From contig NC_133221.1 of assembly GCF_040436345.1 (NCBI RefSeq), positions 18,721,165 to 18,785,164 of the forward strand: 64,000 nucleotides of DNA, given 5' to 3'. The translations under genes and the position numbers were made by a program. Of this stretch, positions 54,201-64,000 are shown in pieces. The notes under the pieces are model-generated. The model ran no database searches and had not been told where the DNA came from. It saw only the letters and a program-made list of their open reading frames with translations. Each line of letters begins with the position of its first letter. Position 1 is the first letter of the stretch. The stretch comes from Pagrus major (taxonomy: Eukaryota; Chordata; Actinopteri; Spariformes; Sparidae).

Positions 54201-57200
54201 GTTTAAGAAGGGTGTGATGCGGTTAATAGTGACTAATCATAAAAGTGCCAGTGCCTCCCTTGGTTTCCAACCCTTAATTGTCAAAAATCAGGTGGATTCA
54301 TTTGATTTTTGACAACTTAACTTAACTCTGACAGAATTTTGATTGGATTTTTTATTTTAAAATAAACACCAGTACTGGTGGGTGAAACTTATATCTTCCA
54401 TTTAAAACAACACACAAATAATACTAACACTACATACTAAATAAACAAATATTACAAAAAATATTTTCATCTCGACTCATAACAGCATAATGCCTTTCAA
54501 ATTGAGTGGACTGAAGCTTGTTCTTACAAATCCAAAAGGTCTAAACAATCAATATTTTGCATCTGGTTGACTGATTTATTTCTGTATCTGTTGGTGATTT
54601 GTACAAACTGTATACTGACCTTGCCTGTCATTACAGAGGCAAAAAGGAAGCGTCCACCCAGACCGAAGGAGTATATCTTACTAGCGACTGTCTTGATGGT
54701 TTTACCATAGTCTGTCGTCCTCCTCAGTTCCAGCATTCCCCGATCACCTGGGGAAATAAACATGGGGAAAGCTTAGAAATGGAAGTGCAATAAAATCTGT
54801 GTAAGGTACATACAAGTGTATAGATATAAATACTTTGCTTCATTTGGCGAGGATCATGTTATTGTCATGGTCTGTTCATGGTCTCAGTTATCTAAGTCCA
54901 TACAATAAATTGATAAGGTAGATCTGGGTTTGAGCTGCTTATGCCAACTTTACATTTTCAGGTTTTGCTTAAAGGGGTATCACTTACTGCAGGATCCATT
55001 GAGGCTGGCTGTGAAAAAGATGCCATTTTTCCTTCCCCTAAAATCAGAATGGAAAGTAACAAGAATTTCAGATAAGCTGACACACACATTTGAAGACAGA
55101 GAAGCAGAATAGATACAGACTGCTTTTGTTACTGTCGATGTGACAGCTCTTAGTGTGCTTACATCTCAAGGAGGAAATTAGGTCTCAAACAGGAGTCTTT
55201 GTGCATTCTCAGTCTTTTCTCGTAATAGGTTTTACTTTGTTGCGTGAGCAAGCATCACATGGCATGCTTATCAAATACAACCAGCATACAGCCATGCCCT
55301 TCTTAAATATGTACTTTCGTTGGAGTGTTTTGACTTCACAAAGCTCCTGCTCCAGTTGCAAATGACCCATTTTCCTAGAGCCTGTTTGGATCAGTGTCTT
55401 TGGGATAATAATAATACAAGGTTTTGTTTTAGGAAGACTGTTTTGTACTTAGAGATCACTCACACACACAGTGACCTTGAAAACACAGCCTGAAAATCGA
55501 AACTACAAAGATATTCAAAGCTGCCAGGGTTACTAGGTGATTCATACCAGGAAGTGCCTCTAAAACAACAAACACTGCTGCAAGGGTTTGGCTGCAGCAG
55601 AGCTGGTTGAACAGTCACTGGGTGGAAAGCAGTTTTACTACCTATTTTAAAAAGATGCAGCACCAATAAAAGTCTGAAGAGAAAAACTATGATCATGTTT
55701 GTGTCTAGTTAATCAACCTTATTACAAATCTTACAAGTTTGATGAAGTCAAAACACGGTTAAATATACTTTTCTTTGGTTACCAGTCAAGTAAAAAAACT
55801 CCACTGTCATCCATTACTTGTAATAATTTGCTCGTTGGAGGAACAAAATCTTGCACAACTGACTAAGAGATATCATATCACTTATTGAAATCTTTGCTAC
55901 ATGCCAAACCAATAAGAATTGGGTTCTTCCACTCCTCCCCCATCTCACTGGATAGAAATATTTCCAATGAGATGCAGACACTTGGGTATATTGAATAACA
56001 TTACTGTTTGTTCACCGAGCACCTGACAAAGGGGGCTGCTGATATCATTACTTTGTCTCGTATCTTACCATTTCACCAGGCACACCATGTCGTGGAGCTT
56101 TTTCCAGTTGCTGCCAAAATCTTCAGACAGCCACAGTTCATTCTGAGGAGAGAAAAAACAAGTTTATTAAATCATGAATTCAGAGTTCAACAGCTTTGAC
56201 AACACAGTTTACTGATACCATAAACACCAGAGCCATGTTAATGAATGTACACTGTGCAAACATAAAAAAAAAAACGATTGACCAAAAGGTGTCGTCCTGC
56301 CATGAGGAAGTGAGGTGGTGAACTTTGCTTAAGGGTTTTACAACAGGCCATGAAAAGGTTGTGCATACAAATTAATGATAACACACACACACACACACAG
56401 AACTGGAGCTTTCAAGTTCATATAGACTGGCTGACCTACATCCAAACAAAACATATCTCTTTAAGATTCACCACTTACATTGTTGCTGAGCACCAGCAGC
56501 ACGTTGGAGTTTTCAGGGTTGTACATAATCTGCATGAGGGGGACGAAGGGAAGGTCCTGGTGGGAGAAACTCTTTCCAAAGTCATCAGAGACAAAGATAC
56601 GAGACCCATGACCTCCAGACACTTCTCCTGTCAGGATCACCTATAAGAGTTAAAAAAAAAATCAGACTGATGAAACCACACAAGATAAGAACTTGGATTA
56701 GGCACACGTCACTGTAGTGCCACAGGACAACATCAAGTAAATGTGATGAATTTACAGCTAGAAGAGTCGATGAGGAAGTGACTTACTTTGCCAGAGTTCT
56801 CGGGGCCGATAGCGATGCCAAACTCTGATCTGATAAAGGTGTTGTTGATGAGGCTGGTCACATCCTGGAATGACTTCCCGTAGTTCTCACTGGCAGACAA
56901 ACAGTTGCAGCGAAAATTTATAACATATCTACAAAGACAAAATGGTGACATCAAACAGATGAGATCATAAGACATACCTTCGGTAGAGTTTGGACTGCCC
57001 AAGTCTTATCATGAAGAAGGGCACCTGAAAAGTTGTCAAAGCCAGGATGACCTGCCAAGAAAGAAGGTTCAGCTTGAAGAGAAGTGGAGCACGAATCATT
57101 TATTGATGCGCATGAGACCCTGATGTGAGGGAACTTGTGTACTCTACAAGGCTCTTTGCAGGCTGCCCAGTCTGTCAGTTTCATACAGTTCACTGAATAA

Positions 57201-59851
57201 TCCAGCCATGTTTGTCCCACTCATGTCACAGCAGAACAACACAGCATCAAAGACATGTTAGGGGAAAATGGAGAATATTCGACTCACCCCTGTGCCATCT
57301 CCAACCCAGGCCAGCGACACCGACCCACTCAGGTCGTTGAAGGTGTACTGAGAAAAAGAACAAAATCAAACATAGACATATTAAAAATCTGTGTGAACGA
57401 TTGATACTGAATTTTTGGAAGAACAGCCGTTTGAGTCTGGTAAACAGATCTTAATGAACTGAACTGACTGCAGTCAAAACTTCTATGTGCCCTTTAACCT
57501 CCAGACTTGACTCAGGGCTCAAGGCTGGCTTTTTACACTGGCTGGTGCGCCTATCTTTTTCATTTAGCGGCACTGGTGCACAATTTAAGTGCATCCAAAA
57601 ACACTGTACATTTTACCTTAACGTCTTAGCAAATTATATAAATTATTGCAAACAGGAAAAAAGGTTGCAAATAAATGTTTTTCTTCATTTTAAATCACAG
57701 CACAAAGCAAGAAATCGCAATTTCAGAAATATTTTAATACATTTTTTAAACTGACCTGCAGGACTAATGAAAATGTTTACTCACACTCACAGATTTTTGG
57801 GTGCTTGTGCGACTAAAATAGTCGACCTTAGACTGAATTTTTGCTTTGACTGGAACTGTGCTTCCCCCTCACTGTGTGACGAAGCACAAAAAGTGAAGCA
57901 CCACTTATCAGGGCGGACAGGCATTTCAGGAAGCACCAGACTCCAAGCCAAGCGCTCTCAGCAAATACGTCTGAATACAACTGCTGAGTAACCCATTAAA
58001 CCTGAGGTCAAGACTCAGCTTTTCACTCTTGTAGCACTATGTAGTTTTGGAGAAGAAATTCAGAGTAAGAATTTTATTATATAACATATGAATAAGGTAA
58101 TAATATAAACTCAGATATATTTCTATTTTCCATAACTGAATAAACGAGCTGTTCTCAGAGGAAAATAAGGTCCCCAGAACACTGTTTGAAGCTAGAAAGG
58201 TGGCAGGGTCCGCCACATATAAACAGAGTAAAACAGTATGAAATTGTGTTGTCCTTTAAGGTCAGTTTGTTTATTCAGTCATGAAAACAAACAGTGTGTT
58301 TATCAAGTGTGTTGAGACATTTAAAAAGACCAGTCAACAAGGATCTGTCTCTTCTGATTAAAATATCTTTCCTCAAAACTACATAGTGCACCTTTAAGAG
58401 AGTTTAGCAGTGTGGCTCTAACAAAAATACTTTTACTTTCGTTGTTAATAGAGACAATATCTTGTTTCCATTCAGTGTCCCTGCCTGTTCTTCTTTAACT
58501 ATATAAACATTCACAAAGTGTTTGAGGCTCATGCTGTAAGCAGCTTCAATACCGGTGGGACCTGCAGCAGTAACCTCAAGGGGAGAGATGTAGCTGAGCC
58601 TCCAAGAATTCTGTCGACTTCAGATTACTGAGGCCAAGTATTCAAATACTGCAATGCAAAGTTGATCACATGTTGATGAGGAGCTAGGCAGGCAAACAAA
58701 CAGCACAGGGCTCTGCTGAGGTCAGCCTCCTGTTTGTTTAGAGGAGAGAACTGCATGGTTGCATAGACTGCATTAATTTGTCTGTGCCGAACCTGTGAAA
58801 TCCATTACACATCTGGTGAGACCAAATCTAGCCTTCTCTCCTCTGCAGGATTTCAATGCGAGTAAACACAAAATACTGTAGCCTCTCCCTGCCACACAAA
58901 CACAGCTTTTAATTACAAAATAACTACCACACAGTCGGTCACATGGATTCCCCTGGGCCAACATCCCTGTCAACATTCAGGCGGGCTGACTGACTGTGAG
59001 GCAGAGACAAGTGGGATTCTCAAACACAGAATAGAGCTGCATCCTTGAGAAGAATCAGATATAGGTCAGGGCCATTAGTGGAGCATTTGAGAGGTAAAAC
59101 GCTGTGCTCCAGTGGAGCCTACGTAGGTCTTAAAGCATGAGGGAAATAGGCGTTGTAGCTGTTTCCCTACACTGGATTTCACTGCAGCAGATACAAAAGA
59201 AAAAAAAAAAATGAAGGCACAGAAAAGGAAAGGAGGTGCCTTTACTGGCTTTCTGAGGTGCAGGAAAAACCAGAACTTGGACTCAGAAGGGGATTTTAAT
59301 GATGAGACATGCTTTTTATAGAAGAGCAAAAATAAATCTACAGAGTAAAATCCTCCGTTTAACTGTTACCACGGGCTTTAAGGCTTAACGTGACACTTGA
59401 GTGGAAAACAAGCCCATCAGGAGCTCGGTTTGTCAGTACACTGAATAGCTGATTAGGCCTCTCCGTGCACCTGCTTAGCACCTGCGCATCATCCTCTCTC
59501 GGCTCATTTAACCGTCAGACGTGTGAAGAAGAGGAAGAAGAAGAAGAAGAGTAACAGGAGCTCAGTTGGTTAACTTACACGGTGGGTGTTGTCTGCTAAC
59601 TTGGTGTCATATCCTTGCAGGGCTTTGCAGGAGTCGTCCTCCGGTATGCTTCTTCGTTGTATCTTGTGGGTGGCTGATGGAGACAGCCATGCAGGCAGAG
59701 ACCTCTTGACGATTTTCGCAGCTTTCTCTTTAACGTATGACTGCCTCGCGAACACCGACTGTCCGGAGGCTGTGGATCCCTGCTGGAAATCTAACCCGGC
59801 TGTGAAAGTGGAGACACATAACAGCAGGATACAGGGCAGCAGCAGTCCCAT
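45199..59851 (-). CDS. sort1: Sortilin, VPS10-domain sorting receptor
   Basis: Twenty coding exons join to 823 residues (human 831): 59851-59579, 57347-57288, 57051-56978, 56889-56787, 56640-56479, 56142-56069, 55037-54988, 54747-54620, 53641-53497, 53325-53170, 52761-52655, 52240-52138, 52030-51859, 50881-50691, 50598-50409, 49163-49047, 47501-47393, 47283-47171, 47036-46907, 45213-45199. Type I receptor carrying cargo (neurotensin, proneurotrophins, lysosomal enzymes) between Golgi, surface and endosomes. Signal peptide [19 protein letters not shown]; propeptide ending near RR (66-67); VPS10 propeller with Asp-box motifs such as SVDQGETW and SFDQGGEW; a Cys-rich 10CC module; one membrane span ([20 protein letters not shown]); tail with YSVLQQ and the acidic dileucine DSDEDLLE. 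The neurotensin-contacting Ser, Arg and Tyr of human sortilin (316, 325, 351) align with Ser303, Arg312 and Tyr338. Which teleost paralogue (a or b) is not decided. Confidence 0.96.
51151..51752. mobile_element. Inverted-repeat element with TAGGGTTGGG ends
   Basis: The left end TAGGGTTGGGCTGATTT pairs with the right end AAATCTACCCAACCCTA. It is about 600 bp, includes an internal T(18+) run near 51222, and has no coding capacity. It lies in the sort1 intron after exon 13. It is probably a hAT-type non-autonomous element, by inference from its ends. Confidence 0.6.
52266..52572. mobile_element. Short inverted-repeat element, family D
   Basis: Starts at 'gagatgcaacgataagtcaattaattg', contains 'gttccagcctcttaaatgtg', and ends 'ggaaataatcattagttgcagct'. 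It lies in the sort1 intron between exons 11 and 12, close to exon 12. Confidence 0.7.
58030..58397. mobile_element. Short inverted-repeat element, family B copy 2
   Basis: The left end gcactatgtagttttgg pairs with the right end caaaactacatagtgcacct, followed by TTAA. Its interior matches the 3788-4150 element in reverse orientation. It lies in sort1 intron 1. Confidence 0.75.
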
Positions 59852-60228
59852 CCTCGTTGCTGGTGTCACTGGCACAAAAAACAAAACCAAACACCCAGGA
59901 ACGAGTCTTTGTTTACCCCGTGCTTGCCTTAGAAATTGAAGGTCGCTAGAGCTCTCTCTCTGCCGCGGATGACATCAACAAAACAGTAGTCCTGACAGCG
60001 ACTATTTCGGGCTTTCAAAACACGGAGCGCCCTCAGTGCTGCCACTATTCTCCCGAACAGCAGCGAAAATACAATAAATACAGCAAATAACGCAAATTTT
60101 TCAAAGTAACCTTCGTATTTAGCATCAATTATTCGCGCTGCAACTCCTTATCCAACATGATGCATAGTAACGATGGGGAGAATTGTGCCTGCTGGTCGTA
60201 ATGCTCTGTGCAGAGAGGAGACGCTGTG

Positions 60229-60273
60229 ATTGGCTGGTGTTCTATTCCGGTCTGCATCTGCTGTTGTGATTGG
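60229..60273 (-). promoter_or_regulatory. Paired CCAAT boxes, sort1 promoter
   Basis: ATTGG at 60229-60233 (tgattggctg) and at 60269-60273 (tgattggttc) read as two CCAAT boxes on the sort1 strand, 40 bp apart and about 380-420 bp before the start codon. Confidence 0.5.
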
Positions 60274-60629
60274 TTCAAATTCTGAAAAGGCGGTGCCAAA
60301 CAGAGGAGCTGCATAATTAGATGTCAAAGCCTGTTTAGATAGGTTGAGCAATACTATCATGTAACATCAGCCAGCCGGAACTTCATTTAAAGATAGAAAT
60401 GTGCATTTTTAATAGCATTTTTCTTCATTCTTTTTTTAAATAAACCTTTATTTAGGAAAGGACAATTTACAAGAAGTTCAGGTAAATCGAACAGCAGCAC
60501 ATACAATCAAGTATTTAAGTGAAAATAAGGTTACATAGAGGACAGTACTAATAAATATGTGTACGAAACATAAAATAAGATTAAAATAATAAAATAAGGG
60601 GACAGACAGATTGGTACATATATAGATTA

Positions 60630-60728
60630 TACGTTATGTTATGTCCGAGTGTTTGGACAGACGCTTTGGCAACATTGTTGTTAAACTTTCATGCCAATAA
60701 AGCCCCTTTGAATTTGAATTTGAATTTA
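60630..60728 (+). mobile_element. LINE-type 3' tail
   Basis: The sequence ends 'catgccaataaagcccctttgaatttgaatttgaattta', a poly(A)-signal-like motif followed by a short tandem repeat (GAATTT). This is how many teleost non-LTR retrotransposons terminate. Only the 3' fragment is present. Confidence 0.55.
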
Positions 60729-63289
60729 TAGATGTCATTAGTCAGAGGTCTCAGGGTAAAAGGTTTCTAAATAACTCATAAATTGACTTTAAATAAATAA
60801 AGAGAACATATAAGGTTCATAATGACGTTACAAACACACCTTGATGGCACACCTTGATGAAACCATAATAAGTCTAATAGGTGAATTTAAAAAATAACAC
60901 AAAGGATAAAATGTGAATTTAATCACACATGTTTTGTGTGAACTGTCAAAGAAGACGAAAAGCCTCTCACCCCTTCACATTAACTTATTTTAAACGTGTC
61001 CACCTGCCTAATGATTAGTTTATTTAGAGTTCATAGTTTGTTTTACATGTAAGCACACAATTCACAGGTGGAATAAGTCAGTGGGAAATATTCTACGTCC
61101 ACAGCCACAATACAATACAACAAATTTATAATATCTAATTTAAGGACATTTCAGTTTAATTCCTGGAATGCACACAAAGTTAAATGCAATCATAATTTAT
61201 GATGCTATGTGTTAAATGGACATTTCATTCACACTTACATCAGGGATGTAAAAATCTTACTTGTCAGGGATTAAAAATCTGGATCTGGCATGATGTTTAG
61301 AGGCTCACACGTGAGATTAAATCACACTGAATCTGAGTAATCTCTGCTGGTGTAACAGTCTTGACATAAATGAATTGAAAACCCTGTACCCTTAGATATG
61401 GTCTATTTCTGTAAGTATACATTAACACAGAAGCGGGGGGACATGTTACACCATGACAATCGTTGTTACTAATCAAATTTGTCATAACAAATGACCAGGA
61501 GCCCCTTTTAATGGCAGATATTCTTAGAGAACACAGTTTCTTGAATACAGTGTAATTCATGTCTCTGCACTTCAATTTCAGCTCTGAATCTAAACAATTT
61601 CTGAGTAGCCGAAGGCATGAGCTGAGGGAAGAGTAAAGAAGAACATGACCAGAAAGGGAAACTAACCTTTCCGTCATACGAGCTTAACTTCAGTAAATTG
61701 ATTAGAGAGGTTGTTTCTGTAGGCAGCTGCATTCCTAAATCATATTGATTCATTTTGTTGGTTGCAACGAGTCAAACTGTGTCCCTGATTAAATTTGTGC
61801 ATGTGATGGGACGGTGGGTCATTACAAACACATGACCACTGGTCATGTGTTGCAGGAAAAAAAAAACTCCCTGAATCCATAGCTGCCATGATTGAACACA
61901 TTCAATCGACAGACCACAAACTGTAACATAACAATTTGCAGTCTCAGGTTTCCCCAGTGTTCCATGCAAGGTCATCTCTCCTGTAAATCTCCATGGGCAG
62001 GGTTAACTGTTGTTGTCTCCTTAGTTGCCCTCACCACCAGGGAAACTGTAACTCTGTTGGTAGAAGATGGGAGTAAGCTGATCAGATAACCAGGCTCACT
62101 ATTTAATTAGTCTCATGTTTATCCTTTGGTGTGTTACAACCTGTGAGACAGGTTTGCAAGCCTGCAACAACAAAACAAGGCGTCATCTCAGCACAGGCCA
62201 AAACATAATGCTGTTGAACAAGTTTCAGTGCTTTCCCTGAAACCTTGAACCTCAATCCACAACTTAGCCACTCTCAAATGTGCATCGTAGCATCATGAAT
62301 ATCCTTTGTGTGCATTAAATCTTGCTATTCTTGATTCCCCGATTCCCTCAGAAAGCTAAACAATCTGAACTGTAGTGCAGCATTCCTCCACAAAAGGACT
62401 GTACAATAGAGGTGCAGCCCCTCCCCCATGGCAGTCCAGTCAACTATTAGAAGGTGGAGAACAAAGCCACTCTTATTCCTTCGAGATGTTCTCTGTTAGG
62501 ATGAGAACTGTGCCTTTCAACAAGGACCCAGATTTTACTTTTTTGGCTGCATGGTGTGTTGAGAGAAAGGAGGCAAATTAAAGGATGGAGCCAAGTGTAC
62601 TGACATTTCCCTGCTTACCAAACTCAAGAACAAGCATTTCCACGAACCCAAACTGAGGGAATTACATGGACAGCCTGTGTGTGAATGAATTCAGCCTTCA
62701 CTGTTCAGAGTCATGGGAAACACACTGCTTGCTTTACATAAAGAGTGTTAGTTTAATATTGCTCATGTAGTGTCCGTGGAGGTGGCGACCTCTAGTGAAA
62801 AGTAACCATTATTGTGCATTCACTCCCAGCAAACTCAAGCGTTTATATTTTCAAACTTGAAATGAAATTGTTGCACTTCAACTATTTGGGGAGTTTTTCA
62901 GTTGTTTCCAGCATCATGTCTTGAGCAAATATACAAGTAGTACCAATGGCAAGATGAATCTGTTAAGGGGCCCATGGGTACCAAAAAATCGTTGTTCGGG
63001 CCCCAATAGACCCCCTACTTACATCTCCTGCCCTCTGTGCTTTGTGTGTGTACCCTGTCACCTCCAAGTTCCACACAGTCTACACAAAAGACAACACATG
63101 GTTTCATTTTAGGCCTCGACCCAGGCAGCCAGAAACCAGCAGTACTGCTGGGTTTAAATGAAGAGTGAATAAAATATAAACTAATGGCACTCAGTAGAGC
63201 GCATATCTCCACCAAGGCCCAACAGTCCCCTTTAATTCAAACAAGTCTAATACTACATCTAAATTTTGAACCACCCATATTTGCTGAAG

Positions 63290-64000
63290 CATAATTTAAG
63301 CATACTAGCCAGCTACTTTATACTTGGACTCCACTACATTTTGGGGGTAAATATTGTACTTTTTATTCACTATATTTATTTGATACCTTTTAGTTACTAG
63401 TTACTTTGCAGATTGCATGCTACATCAGAGCCAAAGTAGCACATTTTAAATGAGTATATTTTACCAGCCAGGCCAATAATCATTTGAGCAATATGCAGTA
63501 TATACATACATACATACATACATATAGTTTTGTGAAAACTATCCAAAAGACATACTTGAATAAAAGTAAATATATTGTGCTAAAATATTACTATGAAAAA
63601 AGTGCGAGTCACCCTTGAGTAAAAAGTATCAAAAGTACTTTTCTGCCAACAAATGTAATTAGGTATTAAAAAGTACATATACAATTAGAATTAAACATAT
63701 ATTCATGAAAGAATATACTGTATACTATGGGTCAACTGATTATCAGCATTGATTTATTCAGCACTGATTTTCTGACTATCGGGTTCAGTTTTTTTTTTTA
63801 TCCGATTGCCAATAAAATTAATTAATTTAAAAATGTATTACTTTTGCTCTGATGCAGCATGCAATCTGCAAAGTAACTAACTTAAGTTATCAAATAAATG
63901 TAGTGGAGGAAAAGTACAATATTTGTCTCCAGAATGTGGTGGAATGGAAGTATAAAATAATAGAAAATGGAAATACACAAGTAAAGTACAATTACCTCAA
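63290..64000. repeat. Dispersed 'TACTTAAGTA'-type repeat with (TACA)n
   Basis: Repeated 'aaaagtacttttactc'-like motifs in both orientations match those at 9960-10850. A short (TACA)n run lies at 63501-63524. It reaches the window edge. Confidence 0.6.

Larger units (their letters stand above)
60274..64000. other. Intergenic DNA, no gene recognised
   Basis: Apart from the repeats listed separately, I see no coding sequence here. The short open frames have no family motif and no convincing splice partners. Confidence 0.6.

Noticed and set aside
59852-59890. Upstream start for sortilin (LVLFFVPVTPATR...)
   Set aside because: The first codon is TTG, not ATG. The ATG at 59849-59851 directly opens a good signal peptide.
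61297-61753. 126- and 81-codon minus-strand frames right of sort1
   Set aside because: No family motifs, AT-rich context and no splice partners. I looked for a psma5-like neighbour expected from human synteny and did not find one.

Overview
The window is vertebrate nuclear DNA from a ray-finned fish, probably a percomorph. The reasons are GT-AG spliced genes with vertebrate exon phases, proteins close to human orthologues, (CA)n and (AT)n microsatellites, and many short inverted-repeat elements of kinds common in teleosts. There are no operons, CRISPR arrays or prokaryotic signals.

Layout, left to right. 1-4.8 kb is intron 1 of kcnc4, with its first coding exon (T1 domain and N-terminal inactivation peptide) at 4783-5400 on the minus strand. 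An inducible-type hsp70 (7734-9653, minus) follows, with an uninterrupted coding region, a 5'UTR intron, a TATA box and heat-shock elements at about 11.3-11.5 kb. ahcyl1 (IRBIT; minus) runs from 13766 to 32230 in 17 coding exons, with a possible alternative first exon at 26393-26425. nfya (minus, 9 coding exons, 34407-39179) is head-to-head with ngrn (plus, 3 exons, 40587-41671). ngrn is tail-to-tail with sort1 (minus, 20 coding exons, 45199-59851). From 60.3 kb to the end I see no gene, only repeats.

I built the exon models by hand from splice sites, reading phase and family similarity. Each joined model stays in frame: ahcyl1 555 aa, nfya 349 aa, ngrn 302 aa, sort1 823 aa, hsp70 639 aa. Two 3' terminal exons are tiny and easily missed: 7 coding bases in ahcyl1 and 15 in sort1. 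From memory of the human map, kcnc4, ahcyl1 and sort1 lie near one another on chromosome 1p13; hsp70, nfya and ngrn are interspersed here.

The genes are a neighbourhood, not a pathway: a potassium channel, a heat-inducible chaperone, an IP3-receptor regulator, a CCAAT-box factor subunit, a mitochondrial rRNA-maturation factor and a sorting receptor. Shared features are CCAAT boxes upstream of ahcyl1, nfya/ngrn and sort1. The most unusual items are a 0.9-kb inverted-repeat element in ahcyl1 that keeps a THAP-like coding fragment, the possible alternative ahcyl1 first exon, and a (TG)n tract in place of a normal pyrimidine tract at one ahcyl1 acceptor. I found no clearly new biological system.
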